Translations under genes and position numbers: made by a program
Shown: positions 51,367 to 61,610 of the stretch, piece after piece
How positions within the stretch are numbered: the first letter of the stretch is position 1
Layout: every line of letters starts with the position of its first letter
Notes under the pieces: model-generated
Databases searched by the model: none
The model's input: only the letters and a program-made list of their open reading frames with translations
Told to the model about the DNA's origin: nothing
Origin: Solibacteraceae bacterium
Lineage (GTDB): Bacteria > Acidobacteriota > Terriglobia > Bryobacterales > Bryobacteraceae
Reading direction: 5' to 3'
Assembly: GCA_021324015.1 (NCBI GenBank)
Contig: JAJPJX010000159.1
Coordinates: 62,001 to 126,000, forward strand
DNA length: 64,000 bases

Positions 51367-54300
51367 TCAGAACAGGAACTTCAGTGCCAACTGAAGACTC
51401 CGGGGCACGTTCGACTGACCGGTAATGATCCCGAAGTTCGCCCCGTTGATGGTGGTTCCCGGAGCGGCAAAGACGGGCGTATTCGTGATGTTGAAGGCTT
51501 CGGCCCGGAACTGGAATTGATAGCGCTCCTTGAAGGCGAGGTTCTTGAACAGGGAGAAATCCAGGTTTCTCGTGAGGTCCTGGCGAACGCCCGTATACGA
51601 GCGCGCGAGATTGCCGGAGCTGAAATTGGCCGGCTGCGCGAAGGCGGCGGTGTTGAACCACTGATAGATGCTCTTTCCGCTGGAAAGAACCGGATTCCCC
51701 ACCACGTCCGGATGCTGGCCGCCGCCGAAAGTGTAGCTGTTATTGGCGGCGGTATAGAAGAAGAGCGGCTGCCCCGAAGCGAGCGTCAGAAGGCCGTTGG
51801 CCTGCCATCCTCCCAGGAATCCGTTGATCACCGGGTTCCAATTGGAGCCGATGGGTTTGCCTTTTCCAAAGGGCAACTCTCCCACCGCGCTCAGCGTGAA
51901 GCGGTGGGGGACATCGTAGCTGCTGGGCGAATGCTCGCAGCGCACGCAGTACCAGCTCCGATAGGCGCCCGAGCCATTGTGCGCCGAATCGTTCCAGAGG
52001 CCGTCGGCGACATCCGACATGAGCTTGGACCAGGTGTACCCGGCGATCAGGCTGACGCCATTGGTATACCGCTTGGTAAAGGAAACCTGCAACGCATCGT
52101 ACTCGGAGTTCCCGATGGCGGTGCCGTCCGCGGCGACGGTCTGCCATGCGGGAAACGGGCGCAGCAGTTGACCTTGCTGGACCTGCGGCTGGGCCAGCGG
52201 TCCTGACGGAATCACCCCAAAGAACGGGTTGTTCACCAGCGTCAGGAGCTGGTTCCCCATGCTCATCAGGCTCGGCGGGAGTTGATTCATCGAAGTGGCG
52301 CCGCCGCCTCCCACCCAGGCCAGGTGCGTGCCCTTGTTACCCACATAGGCCACCTGCAAAAGCGTATTGGTGGCGATGCTGCGTTGAATGGAGAAATTCC
52401 ACTGCTGGTTGTATTCCGTTCTCAGGGTCGAGGGCAAGGCGCTCTGGAGATTCAGGCCGATCGCGGAAAGCAGGCCCTGCGAACTGCCCGGCGGATAGAC
52501 GTAGCCGGAAGGGAACGGATTGCTGAACAAGGTGTTCGGATGGATGCGGTCCAGGCTGTTCACCCAGGGCGTGGCGGTCTGGAACGCGGTGCTGGTGAAC
52601 TCCCGGGTGGCGGCGTCGTACGGCACCCCGAAGAAGATGCCGTAGCCGGTGCGAATGACCGTCTTGTCGTCCAGGGAATAGGCGATGCCGATGCGCGGGC
52701 TGGGTTTCCACTCCACGCCGCGGATCGTATTCCGGCCCAGACTATCCGGCCCGCTGCCCGCAAAGACATACCCGCCGTACAGGTTCCAGGGCGTTTGGCC
52801 GGTGAAGGGGTTGGTCACCTGGTTGGAGATGGGATTCAGCACAGAAGGATCGATCGCCGCCATGCGGTTGTAGCGCTCCTTCGCCGCAGTCTCCTCCTCC
52901 AGCCGGAAACCGACGTTCATGGTGAGCTTGCGGGTCCACTTGATATCGTCCTGGACGAACTCCCCGAAGTAGTGATTGGCATTGGCAGGCCTGGCGTAAT
53001 AGCCGGCGCTGCCGCTGGTGCCGGTTCCCAGCAGCATGGAAGCCACGCCGTCGCCCGCCGTGGCGGACACGGCCAGGGGATTCGGGCCCTGCGTCATATC
53101 GTTCGCAAAGTTCATCACCAGGGGGTTGGTCTGGAAGAAGTTCAGGAAGTAATCCCGGTGCTCCGCGCCGATGGACAGCGTATGCTTGCCGATGACCCGC
53201 AAAACGCTGCCGGACGCGTTGTAGTTGAGCTGGTTGCTCGAATAGTACGGACCGTTGTTGTTGCCCAGGTTGGAATAGCCCTGCGCGGTGAGGCCCGGGA
53301 ACTCATCCACATCGCCCTGTTCCATGTAGGTCTGAAGGCTCGCCGGCAACCCCAGTTTGGTCAGCAGGAAGCCCAGGCCATTGCTGGGGCGAAACGCGGA
53401 AAAGCGGTTGACTCCGAAGCGCAGGTCCACCACCGTGGCGGTTCCGACCGTCTGCGTGAAGCCCAGTGCCGCGTTATAGGAGTGCACGGTCATGGGCCCA
53501 TAGCCCGTATCCGCCAGGTTGTTGTAGTAGTTGGGCGATCCTGCCACGTTGTACAGATAAGCGAAGCGGATGAAGCCGCGCTTGTTCGGGCTGAAATTGT
53601 GATCGACCTTGCCGGTGATCTGCTCGAGTGGATTGGCGCTGACGGCGGTGGCGGCCAGGTTGTTCAGCGCCGTATACCCGCCGCCCGGCACCGCTTGGCC
53701 CGGCAGGTTCGGCGCGGGCCAGTAGGAGGCCGACGCCGCCCCTGCCGGGTCCATCAGGCTTTTGGGGATGATATTGCCGGGGAAGGGCGTGCGGAGGAAT
53801 TGCCCCGCGTGGGAGGGGTCCGGAGTCGTGCTGAACGGATTGTAAATAGTCCTCAATTGGCCTGCCTGATTGAGGTCCTGGGAAAAGTCCCCCGCGCGCA
53901 TGGCCGCGGTAGGCACGCTGAAGAGGCTGAATGCGCCCGCGTTGTTGACATCTCTCTCGAACAGCCCGAAGAAGAACGTCTTGTTCTTGATAATCGGCCC
54001 GCCGACGGATCCGCCGTATTGATCCATGTGCAGGGGGGCGATCTTCGCGCCGGAGCGGTTGGAGAAGAAGTTGTTGGCGTTCAGCGCGTTGTTGCGCAGG
54101 AACTCGAAGACGTTGCCATGCAAACTGTTCGTTCCGGACTTGGTGACCATGGTGGTGATGCCGCCGCCGCTGCGGCCATACACAGCCGAGTAGCTGTTGG
54201 TCTGCACGCGCATTTCATCCACGGCGTCCACCGACGGCAGCATGGTCAGGCCCATGATGCCCGGGATATCGCTCTGGTTCAGGATGGAGACTCCATCCAG

Positions 54301-54915
54301 TTGAAAATCGGAAGTGGATTCCAGCCCGCCGTTGAAGGAATACCGGATGGCGCTGGTGAAGAAGTTGCTCTGGTAATTGTTGGGCGTGGAGGGAGCGACT
54401 CCCGGCTCAATGGCCATCAGCGTGAGGATGTTCCGATTGACCAGCGGGAGATCGACAATCGACTTGTTGTTCACCACTCCGCCCAGCGTCGCGTTGGAAG
54501 GATCGACCATCTGGACCTGGCTGGAGACCTCCACGGTCTGATTGGTCGCGCCGAGTTGCAGGACGATGTTGAGAACTGCTTCCTGCTTCGCCGTCAACGG
54601 AAACGAGTTCAACTGGTAAATCTGAAATCCGGCGGCCTCCGCGGTGACTTTGTACGTGCTCGGAATCAAATTGTTGATCAGGTAGACGCCATCCTGGTTG
54701 GTGAGCGCCGTAAACGCCACGCCGCGCTGCGTGTCGGTCACCGTCACCTTGACCTTGGGCACGACGGCACCGGTAGGGTCGCTCACGATGCCGGAGACGG
54801 ATGCCTGAAATGTCTGCCCGGGCGCAATGGCAGGCGCTAACAGGACCAGCAAGAGCGCCACCAGGGCTGCTCTTGCGCATTGTTTCTTACGTGGACGTTT
54901 GCTTTGAAGCGTCAT
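51367..54915 (-). CDS. TonB-dependent receptor with carboxypeptidase-regulatory N-terminal domain (Oar-like)
   Basis: A 1182-residue outer-membrane protein. After a signal peptide (RAALVALLLVLLAPAIAPG), residues about 35-120 form a carboxypeptidase-regulatory-like beta-sandwich (ASVSGIVSDPTGAVVPKVKV). A plug domain follows (FQLDGVSILNQSDIPGI, VYGRSGGGITTMVTKSGTN), then a long beta-barrel ending in Phe (LQLALKFLF). Such receptors import large glycans, peptides or siderophores using TonB energy and are numerous in Acidobacteriota. The ATG at 54913-54915 follows a GGAGGAG ribosome-binding site. A TATAAT box stands about 80 bases upstream. The substrate is unknown; the neighbouring secreted enzymes suggest polymer breakdown products. 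Confidence 0.92.
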   Translation of the reverse strand: MTLQSKRPRKKQCARAALVALLLVLLAPAIAPGQTFQASVSGIVSDPTGAVVPKVKVTVTDTQRGVAFTALTNQDGVYLINNLIPSTYKVTAEAAGFQIYQLNSFPLTAKQEAVLNIVLQLGATNQTVEVSSQVQMVDPSNATLGGVVNNKSIVDLPLVNRNILTLMAIEPGVAPSTPNNYQSNFFTSAIRYSFNGGLESTSDFQLDGVSILNQSDIPGIMGLTMLPSVDAVDEMRVQTNSYSAVYGRSGGGITTMVTKSGTNSLHGNVFEFLRNNALNANNFFSNRSGAKIAPLHMDQYGGSVGGPIIKNKTFFFGLFERDVNNAGAFSLFSVPTAAMRAGDFSQDLNQAGQLRTIYNPFSTTPDPSHAGQFLRTPFPGNIIPKSLMDPAGAASASYWPAPNLPGQAVPGGGYTALNNLAATAVSANPLEQITGKVDHNFSPNKRGFIRFAYLYNVAGSPNYYNNLADTGYGPMTVHSYNAALGFTQTVGTATVVDLRFGVNRFSAFRPSNGLGFLLTKLGLPASLQTYMEQGDVDEFPGLTAQGYSNLGNNNGPYYSSNQLNYNASGSVLRVIGKHTLSIGAEHRDYFLNFFQTNPLVMNFANDMTQGPNPLAVSATAGDGVASMLLGTGTSGSAGYYARPANANHYFGEFVQDDIKWTRKLTMNVGFRLEEETAAKERYNRMAAIDPSVLNPISNQVTNPFTGQTPWNLYGGYVFAGSGPDSLGRNTIRGVEWKPSPRIGIAYSLDDKTVIRTGYGIFFGVPYDAATREFTSTAFQTATPWVNSLDRIHPNTLFSNPFPSGYVYPPGSSQGLLSAIGLNLQSALPSTLRTEYNQQWNFSIQRSIATNTLLQVAYVGNKGTHLAWVGGGGATSMNQLPPSLMSMGNQLLTLVNNPFFGVIPSGPLAQPQVQQGQLLRPFPAWQTVAADGTAIGNSEYDALQVSFTKRYTNGVSLIAGYTWSKLMSDVADGLWNDSAHNGSGAYRSWYCVRCEHSPSSYDVPHRFTLSAVGELPFGKGKPIGSNWNPVINGFLGGWQANGLLTLASGQPLFFYTAANNSYTFGGGQHPDVVGNPVLSSGKSIYQWFNTAAFAQPANFSSGNLARSYTGVRQDLTRNLDFSLFKNLAFKERYQFQFRAEAFNITNTPVFAAPGTTINGANFGIITGQSNVPRSLQLALKFLF

Positions 54916-54996
54916 GGCTCCTCCCGCGCTTTGGAATATTTTTGAATCAGGCAGGAATTCGGCTCCTCCTGACCCCTGACTGAGCGCTGTGCAGGG

Positions 54997-55002
54997 ATTA
55001 TA
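54997..55002 (-). promoter_or_regulatory. Perfect -10 box upstream of TonB-dependent receptor
   Basis: On the minus strand TATAAT lies about 82 bases before the receptor start, preceded by GGTA. No good -35 hexamer is seen at 16-18 bases, so regulation by an activator is possible. Confidence 0.4.
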
Positions 55003-55080
55003 TACCAAACCTGCCCAAAAGCGGAGAGCCGGCTGGTCCGGCGGCGGCCAGGGGGTGCCCGGAGCGTCACCCGTGATAGC

Positions 55081-55557
55081 ATGACCGCGATGGAGTCCAC
55101 GCAGACAGACTGGAGGGCGCACGGCATTCGCATCGTTCGTGCGGGGCAGTTGGACCGGAACACTCCCCAGACGCCCGGCATGACCCGAGCGGCCGCCATC
55201 ACTCACGCGAGCGCCGGCGCGAACCGCCTCTGGGCGGGAACGGTGGTGGTGGAGCCTGATGTCAAGACCGGAGCACATCACCACGGGGAACTCGAGACGG
55301 TGCTGTACATCGTCAAGGGCCGCGCCCGTTTCCGTTGGGGCGATCACCTGGAGTTTGTTGACGAGGCAGGGCCGGGGGATTTCATTTACGTGCCGCCCTT
55401 CGTGCCGCACCAGGAGATCAACGCGAGGCGCGACGTCCCTGTGGAGGCGGTCGTGGTGCGCAGCGGGCAGGAACCTGTGGTGATCAATCTGGATATTGAA
55501 AGCCCGGAGCCCGGGCCGGATATGCCTGAGCCGTTTCATCCGGCCGGCCGCGAATGA
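55081..55557 (+). CDS. Cupin-domain protein
   Basis: A 158-residue small cupin. The metal motif GAHHHGELETVLYIVKG (cupin motif 1) is followed by GDFIYVPPFVPHQE (motif 2), with His/Glu/His ligands preserved. No signal peptide is seen. Cupins of this size include isomerases, dioxygenases and sugar-binding regulators; none is favoured by the sequence. A second in-frame ATG is at 55090. It is divergent from the TonB receptor and convergent with the secreted DinB-like gene. Confidence 0.85.
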   Translation: MTAMESTQTDWRAHGIRIVRAGQLDRNTPQTPGMTRAAAITHASAGANRLWAGTVVVEPDVKTGAHHHGELETVLYIVKGRARFRWGDHLEFVDEAGPGDFIYVPPFVPHQEINARRDVPVEAVVVRSGQEPVVINLDIESPEPGPDMPEPFHPAGRE

Positions 55558-55591
55558 GCGTTGTGGCGCCCAGCAGAGGGAGCCCGGACGT

Positions 55592-56107
55592 TCAGTTCTT
55601 CTTGCCTCTCTGAGCGGCCCGCGCCGCCGTGGAGGGCGGAACGATGCCGTTGGCTCGCAGATAGCCGGCGATATTGCCGTAAATCTCGTTGTTGTGCACC
55701 AGAATGTGCAGGAACGCGTAACTCATCTGGGGGGAAGACGAGACTTTCTGGTCGTCAGTGGCCTCCAGCGCTGCGGCACAATAGGCAAACGAGTCCTTCA
55801 GGGCTTTGCTGACGTCGGCTTTCTCCTTCAGGCCGGCCAGGTGCTCCGGGGACTGCGGAGCGGTTTCCGAACGAAGCGTCGCACAGTCAGTGAAGTTTCT
55901 TTGCGCGGAGTGGATGAGCCACTCGGCGAAGGTCATCTGACCGCTGGTGAGCCGAAACTGGTACTTGTCCGCGGGCATCACGTCCGCGCTGGACTCCAGG
56001 TTCCGCCGCACCACGTTGAAATACCGCTGGGTGGCCGTGGTGGTCAGGTTGTTCTGCGCCTCCAGTGCTCCCAGCATCAGGCAAAAACACAAAATCGTGC
56101 GCCGCAT
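55592..56107 (-). CDS. Exported DinB-like protein
   Basis: A 171-residue protein of the DinB superfamily, preceded by a Sec signal (RRTILCFCLMLGALEAQ). The late helix LHILVHNNEIYGNIAGYLRANGIVPP has the family shape; other candidate ligands are in EWLIHSAQRNF. Two Cys (about 75 and 110) may form a disulfide. The ligand set looks weaker than in the DinB protein at 15.8 kb. Start ATG at 56105-56107. It is divergent from DUF1592 cassette 2, with 59 bp between starts. Role unknown. Confidence 0.78.
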   Translation of the reverse strand: MRRTILCFCLMLGALEAQNNLTTTATQRYFNVVRRNLESSADVMPADKYQFRLTSGQMTFAEWLIHSAQRNFTDCATLRSETAPQSPEHLAGLKEKADVSKALKDSFAYCAAALEATDDQKVSSSPQMSYAFLHILVHNNEIYGNIAGYLRANGIVPPSTAARAAQRGKKN

Positions 56108-56166
56108 AGCGGAGAGTATAGTACGCCGGCACGCCTCGCGCCCATTCGGTTCCATGGCGGATTACA

Positions 56167-58623
56167 ATGTACCCAATGTTTCGTGTCTGGGGCACCTTTA
56201 CCGCGGCGCTGGCCCTGGCTGTCACTGCTACAGCGGCTGCGGACGATGTCCTGCCTTTCCTCCACGCCCACTGCAGCGCCTGCCACAACGCGAAGGTAGC
56301 CTCCGGCGGAATTGACTTCTCCGCTTTTTCTGATCCCCAGACCTTCGTCTCGGATCGGGCTGTCTGGGAACGCGTCCTCGCGAAGCTCAAAACAGGCGAA
56401 ATGCCGCCGCGCGGGGCGCCGCAGCCTCCCGCCGCGGATACCGCCGCAGTCACAGCGCGGATCGAGGCCGAATTTACCCGCCAGGACGCTGCTCTCAAGC
56501 CCGAGCCCGGCCGTGTCTTCGCTCGCCGCCTCAGCCGCGCCGAATACAACAACACGGTCCGCGACCTGCTTGGCGTCGATCTCCGGCCGGCCGACGGTTT
56601 CCCGCAGGACCAGGCCGCCTTCGGGTTTGACGATATCGCCGATGCGCTGAATGTAAACCCCGCGCTTCTGGAAAAATACGCCGACGCGGCAGAGCGAGCA
56701 GTCCGCACGGCCATCTTTGGCCCGGAAAAGCTCAAGCCCTCCGCCACGCACTATCCCTTCCCGGTGCGTCTCAACTACTCGCGCGGAACCCAGCAGCGAA
56801 TCCCGGACGCGGCCCACTACGACCTCACCGGCCTCAGTTCCCTGCACGCCTCGCACGTGCTCCATCGGTTTCCGGTGGACGCCACCTACAGCTTCCGCCT
56901 GGTCTTCAACGGACATCGCCCGAACCAGTCGATGCCGGTGCACGCCGCCGTCTGGATCGACGGCAAGATGATTCACGAACTCGAGGTTGATGCGACCGAT
57001 CTGGAGGGCCAGGTCCGCCAGTTCCGCGCGCATGTTCGGGCCGGCGAGCACCTGGTTTCGGCTTCCTACCTGAAGGAGTACCACGGGCTTCCGCCCAGCT
57101 ATGGCGGCCCGGAACCCTCCACGCGTCCGCCCGTCCCTCTGATCAGCGCCCGCGGCAAACTGACCGAAAAAGATATCGAGACACTCCGCCGGTTAGGCAC
57201 CACGATCAAGACGGACGCCATCGAAACCCGCATCGACAACCGGTTCGAATCGATCGACATCGGCGGCCCGTTCGATCAGGCCACCGGCCCGTCCCAAGAA
57301 AGCCTGCGGCGCATCTTCGTCTGCCCGCAGCACGCCGAAGGGTGTGCCCGCGCCATTATCGCCAACTTCGCCCGGCGCGCCTTTCGCCGTCCGTTGCAGC
57401 CGCGGGAAGCCGATCCGTACCTGAAGCTCTACGCGCTTGTGCGCAAACAGGGGGATTCGTTCGAAGAAGGCATCGCCGCGGCGCTCGAAGGGGTCATGGT
57501 CTCGCCGGCGTTTATTTATCGCATCGAAGAGGACCGGCCCCTCAAGGCGGGACAGACGGAGATCCCGGTGAGCGATATCGAGATGGCTTCGCGCCTCTCG
57601 TACTTCCTCTGGAGCAGCATGCCGGATGAGGAACTCATGCGCCTGGCCTCCGAACGCCGCCTGCGCCAGCCCGCTGTTCTCGAAGCGCAGGTGCGCCGCA
57701 TGCTGGACGACGAGAAATCGGATGCCCTCGTGGAAAACTTCGCCGGCCAGTGGCTCCAGCTCCGCAATATCGACGTGGTTCGTCCCGACAGCCAGCGCTT
57801 CCCCGAGTTCGATGAGAGCCTGCGCGGTTCCATGCGCCGCGAAACCGCGCTCTTCTTGGAAAACATCATCCGCCACGACGGCAGCATCCTCGACCTGCTG
57901 GATGCCAATTACAGCTTTCTCGACGAGCGCCTGGCGCGCTTCTACGGCGTGGCCGGCGTGACGGGTCCTGAATTCCGGCGCGTGGACATGACCGCCACCC
58001 CCCGTGGCGGGGGCCTCCTCGCCCAGGGCAGCATCCTGACCATTTCGTCCTACTCCACGCGGACCTCCCCGGTCCTGCGCGGCAAATGGATTCTCGAAAA
58101 CCTTCTCAATGCGCCGCCACCGCCACCGCCTGCCTCCGTGCCTGCGCTGGATGACTCGAAAACCGGCCAGTCGGCATCCCTGCGGCAGCAGATGGAAGCG
58201 CATCGCGCCAACGCCGCCTGCGCCTCCTGCCATGCGAAGATGGACCCGCTGGGCTTCGGCCTGGAAAACTTTAACGCCATCGGCGCTTGGCGCGACGTGG
58301 ATGGCAAGTTCCCCGTGGATGCGGCGGGGATCCTCCCCGGCGGCCAGGCCTTCCAGGGTCCCAAGGAATTGAAAACTCTGTTACTCCAGCGGCGCGACGC
58401 GTTTGTCGCGTGTATGAGCGAGAAGATCCTCACCTATGCGCTGGGCCGCGGCCTGGAGCGCTCTGACCGTCCCGCGCTGGCATCCATCGAAGCCGGTGTC
58501 GCGGGCCACGAGTACCGCTTCTCGCAACTGATCCTCGAGGTAGTGAACAGTCTGCCCTTCCAGATGAAACGCGCGCGCGAAACACAGCAGGTTTCCGCGC
58601 GCATCGGAGGACCTTCCAGATGA
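56167..58623 (+). CDS. DUF1592-family c-type cytochrome, cassette 2
   Basis: An 818-residue paralogue of the cassette 1 cytochrome. The signal (TFTAALALAVTATAAA) is followed by C36-S-A-C-H40. RRLSRAEYNNTVRDLLGVD marks DUF1587, SRLSYFLWSSMPDEELM DUF1592, and RANAACASCHAKMDPLGFGL DUF1588 with the second CxxCH. A DUF1585 block ends the protein (ILTYALGRGLE). Compared with cassette 1 it has a longer insertion around residues 300-370 (GKLTEKDIETLRRLGTT). The stop overlaps the DUF1552 start as ATGA, the same coupling as in cassette 1. Confidence 0.9.
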   Translation: MYPMFRVWGTFTAALALAVTATAAADDVLPFLHAHCSACHNAKVASGGIDFSAFSDPQTFVSDRAVWERVLAKLKTGEMPPRGAPQPPAADTAAVTARIEAEFTRQDAALKPEPGRVFARRLSRAEYNNTVRDLLGVDLRPADGFPQDQAAFGFDDIADALNVNPALLEKYADAAERAVRTAIFGPEKLKPSATHYPFPVRLNYSRGTQQRIPDAAHYDLTGLSSLHASHVLHRFPVDATYSFRLVFNGHRPNQSMPVHAAVWIDGKMIHELEVDATDLEGQVRQFRAHVRAGEHLVSASYLKEYHGLPPSYGGPEPSTRPPVPLISARGKLTEKDIETLRRLGTTIKTDAIETRIDNRFESIDIGGPFDQATGPSQESLRRIFVCPQHAEGCARAIIANFARRAFRRPLQPREADPYLKLYALVRKQGDSFEEGIAAALEGVMVSPAFIYRIEEDRPLKAGQTEIPVSDIEMASRLSYFLWSSMPDEELMRLASERRLRQPAVLEAQVRRMLDDEKSDALVENFAGQWLQLRNIDVVRPDSQRFPEFDESLRGSMRRETALFLENIIRHDGSILDLLDANYSFLDERLARFYGVAGVTGPEFRRVDMTATPRGGGLLAQGSILTISSYSTRTSPVLRGKWILENLLNAPPPPPPASVPALDDSKTGQSASLRQQMEAHRANAACASCHAKMDPLGFGLENFNAIGAWRDVDGKFPVDAAGILPGGQAFQGPKELKTLLLQRRDAFVACMSEKILTYALGRGLERSDRPALASIEAGVAGHEYRFSQLILEVVNSLPFQMKRARETQQVSARIGGPSR

Positions 58624-59924
58624 GTTTTGTCGCCCGAAAACACATCTCCCGCCGCGCCGTGCTGCGGGGAACCGGCGCGGCCGTGGCGCTGCCGTTGCTG
58701 GACGCGATGGTTCCCGCGTTCGGCGGATCCGCCAGGCCGGTGCGGCGCATCGGTGTGGTCTATGTTCCGAACGGCGTGATCATGAACCAGTGGACACCCG
58801 CCGAGACCGGGCGGGACTTCGTGTACCCACGCATCCTCAAGCCGCTCGAACCGTACCGGGAGCAGATCGCGGTGATCTCGGGCCTGTGCAACAATGCCGC
58901 CAACAAGGCGCAGGGTGGAGGGCACGCCAAGGCCTCGGGCAGTTTTCTTTCCGCCTGTCCGCCGAAACTCACCGCCGGAGCCGACGTTCACGCCGGAACC
59001 ACCTTCGATCAGATCGCCGCGAAGAGATGGGCGTCTGAGACGCGCGTACCTTCTCTACAGATCGGCTGCGAGGATTCCCGCATGGTCGGCAACTGCGACA
59101 CGGGTTCCAGTTGCGCCTACACCAACAGCCTTTCGTGGAAAGATCCCGATTCGCCGTTGGCCGTCGAAACCAATCCGCGATCTCTTTTCGAGCGCCTGTT
59201 CGGCGCCGCGGACCCCAGCCTGGATCCGAAAACCCGCGCCCGCCGCGCCCTATACCGCCGCAGCATCCTCGACCTTACGCGCGAGAGCGCCCGCAGGCTC
59301 GAACTCGATCTGGGACCCGCCGATCGCCGCCGCATGGACGAATACCTCACCTCCGTCCGGGAAGTCGAAGAACGCACTGCCGCGGCAGAAAAGGACCCTC
59401 GCATTCCGCCGATCGAGAAACCGTCGGGCATCCCCTTCGACTACGCCGAATACGTGAAGCTGATGTTCGACCTGCAAGCCATCGCTTTTCAGGCCGACCT
59501 TTCGCGCGTGACCACCATGATGCTCGGCCGGGAGGGCAGCGTCCGGAGCTACCCCGAGATCGAGGTCCCCGACCCGCACCACCCGCTCACCCATCACCGC
59601 GGCCACCCCGACTTCATCGAGAACGTGACGAAGATCAACTGCTTCCACGTGCAGATCTTCGCCCATTTCGTCGGAAAGCTGCGAGCCACCTCCGATGGCG
59701 ACGGCACGCTGCTGGATCATTCCGCGATCCTCTATGGAGGAGCCCTCAGCGACGGCAACTCGCACTCGAACGTGAATTTGCCGCTCCTGGTGGCGGGTGC
59801 GCCGGGCCGCCACATCCGCCTGCCGGAGAAAACGCCGGCGGCGAACCTCTTCGTCACGCTCCTCAACGGCGCCGGGATCGAAGTGGAGACCTTCGGAGAC
59901 AGCACCGGCCGGGTGGACCTCTGA
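58620..59924 (+). CDS. DUF1552 Tat-exported protein, cassette 2
   Basis: A 434-residue protein with a twin-arginine signal (SRRAVLRGTGAAVALPLLDA). The body shows IGVVYVPNGVIMNQWTPA, AVISGLCNNAANKAQGGGH, TFDQIAAKRW and DGTLLDHSAILYGGALSD, typical of DUF1552. Two Cys within GSSCAYTNSLSWK and NCDTG may form a disulfide. It shares the same N- and C-terminal blocks as the cassette 1 protein, so the two pairs are paralogous. It is followed 19 bp later by a carboxylesterase, forming a probable four-gene unit with the second esterase. Confidence 0.9.
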   Translation: MSFVARKHISRRAVLRGTGAAVALPLLDAMVPAFGGSARPVRRIGVVYVPNGVIMNQWTPAETGRDFVYPRILKPLEPYREQIAVISGLCNNAANKAQGGGHAKASGSFLSACPPKLTAGADVHAGTTFDQIAAKRWASETRVPSLQIGCEDSRMVGNCDTGSSCAYTNSLSWKDPDSPLAVETNPRSLFERLFGAADPSLDPKTRARRALYRRSILDLTRESARRLELDLGPADRRRMDEYLTSVREVEERTAAAEKDPRIPPIEKPSGIPFDYAEYVKLMFDLQAIAFQADLSRVTTMMLGREGSVRSYPEIEVPDPHHPLTHHRGHPDFIENVTKINCFHVQIFAHFVGKLRATSDGDGTLLDHSAILYGGALSDGNSHSNVNLPLLVAGAPGRHIRLPEKTPAANLFVTLLNGAGIEVETFGDSTGRVDL

Positions 59925-59943
59925 ATCAGGAACTGTGGGCCGC

Positions 59944-61578
59944 ATGTCGAAGAGAACGAATCCGCTCCTGCCGGCATTGCAGGCCGGCATGACGCGGCGG
60001 GAGGTCTGGCCGTCCATCGGCTGCGGCGTACTGCTCGCCGGCAATTCTATGTGCGCCCGAACGGCCGAGCCGTCTCCGGTGGCCGAGACGGCCTATGGAC
60101 GTGTGCGCGGCGTTTCGTTGCGGGGTGTGCATATCTTTCGCGGAATCCCCTACGGCGGGCCGGCGGAAGGCGGGCGCCGCTTCCTGCCTCCCGCGAAACC
60201 CGCGAAGTGGGCCGGCGTCCGCGACGCGAAGGTCACGGGGCCGCGGTGCGTCCAGGGGCCCGGCAATATCCTGCTCTCGCCGCTCATCGGCGAGTACTTC
60301 GGCGGCGGGCGGCCCGACCGCGTGGAGATCTCCCGGCAGGACGATTCCGAAAACTGCCTGGTCCTGAATGTCCTCACTCCCGGGCTGCGCGGCAAGCGCC
60401 CGGTCATGTTCTATATTCACGGCGGCGGCCTGTCCGGCGGATCAAGCGTGCTGACGCTCCTGGGCGATGGATTGGTGCGCGAGCAGGATGTGGTGCTGGT
60501 GGGCGTCAATCACCGGTTGAATGTGTTCGGCTACACCTACCTGGGCGGCCTGAGCTCGAAGTATGCCGCCGGCAACGCCGGACAACTGGACCTGGTTGCC
60601 GCCCTCCAATGGGTCCGCGAGAACATCGCGCGCTTCGGGGGCGATCCGGCGAACGTCATGATTTTTGGTGAATCAGGCGGGGGCGCCAAGGTCAGCGCGC
60701 TGATGGCGATGCCCGCGACCAAAGGGCTGTTCCACAGAGCTTCCGTGCAGAGCGGATCAGCCCTGCGGGTAGGCACGGCCGAAGCCGGCACCGAATTGGC
60801 CCGGAAGCTGCTTGCCAATCTGGGTCTCCACGAGAGTCAGGTGGACGAATTACCGAAGATCCCGGCGGACAAGCTGTTCGCTGCGGCGCGAGCCGCTGGT
60901 CTGGGCGGCACAATGGTGGTAGACGGCCATTCGATTCCGCAGCAGACCTGGGATCCCACGGCGCCGGAGGTCTCGGCCACGGTTCCCCTGCTGGTTGGGA
61001 ACGATAAGGACGAATCCACCCTGTTTTCCCTGAAAAACGAGGCCCTCTTCAGCCTGGACGATGCCGGCCTCCGCGCGAGCCTGGTCAAAGCGGGTACCGC
61101 CGAAGGCGATCTCGATTCGCTGCTGGCGCTCTATCGCCGCGACCATCCCGCGGATAGTCCCACGGACCTGTATTTCCGAATTTCCACCGACCGGGGCGCG
61201 CGCCGCAATGCCATCCGGCAGGCCGAACGGAAGGCGGAACAGGGCAGGGCCAACGTCTACATGTGGTACTGCCAGTGGAACACGCCGTTGGGCCAAGGGA
61301 AGTTCAAAATCAAGTCCTTCCACACGTGCGATCTGCCGCTTACCATGCGCCTGGTCCGGTTCCCCGAATCCGAACAGCTTTCCCGGCAACTCGCCGGCGC
61401 CTGGGCCGCCTTCGCCCGGACCGGGAATCCCAGCCAGAAAGGGCTTGCGTGGCCTGCTTATACCTTGGCCGAGCGCGCAACGATGATCTTTGACGGGCCC
61501 AAAAGCGAAGTAGTCAACGACCCGGACAGGGACGAGCGCCGCATGGTCCGCGACCGTCCCTCGGCCGGCCCGCTGTAA
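59944..61578 (+). CDS. Type-B carboxylesterase, exported
   Basis: A 544-residue carboxylesterase. Family motifs: [10 protein letters not shown] near the N-terminus, [11 protein letters not shown], the oxyanion block [11 protein letters not shown], and the nucleophile elbow GESGGG (Ser244). The catalytic His is probably in [10 protein letters not shown]. The N-terminus ([16 protein letters not shown]) resembles a Tat or lipoprotein-like signal. The start ATG at 59944 was preferred because it gives this signal. The enzyme hydrolyses esters, possibly acyl or feruloyl side chains of plant polymers; the substrate is not determinable. It is followed 32 bp later by a related esterase. Confidence 0.88.
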   Translation: MSKRTNPLLPALQAGMTRREVWPSIGCGVLLAGNSMCARTAEPSPVAETAYGRVRGVSLRGVHIFRGIPYGGPAEGGRRFLPPAKPAKWAGVRDAKVTGPRCVQGPGNILLSPLIGEYFGGGRPDRVEISRQDDSENCLVLNVLTPGLRGKRPVMFYIHGGGLSGGSSVLTLLGDGLVREQDVVLVGVNHRLNVFGYTYLGGLSSKYAAGNAGQLDLVAALQWVRENIARFGGDPANVMIFGESGGGAKVSALMAMPATKGLFHRASVQSGSALRVGTAEAGTELARKLLANLGLHESQVDELPKIPADKLFAAARAAGLGGTMVVDGHSIPQQTWDPTAPEVSATVPLLVGNDKDESTLFSLKNEALFSLDDAGLRASLVKAGTAEGDLDSLLALYRRDHPADSPTDLYFRISTDRGARRNAIRQAERKAEQGRANVYMWYCQWNTPLGQGKFKIKSFHTCDLPLTMRLVRFPESEQLSRQLAGAWAAFARTGNPSQKGLAWPAYTLAERATMIFDGPKSEVVNDPDRDERRMVRDRPSAGPL

Positions 61579-61610
61579 CGGCAACAGGGGATGGCACAGG
61601 AGGGAAAGAA

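Noticed and set aside
52282-54840. 852-codon plus-strand open frame
   Set aside because: It lies wholly antisense to the TonB-dependent receptor, whose domains and signal peptide are clear; the open frame reflects GC-rich codon bias.
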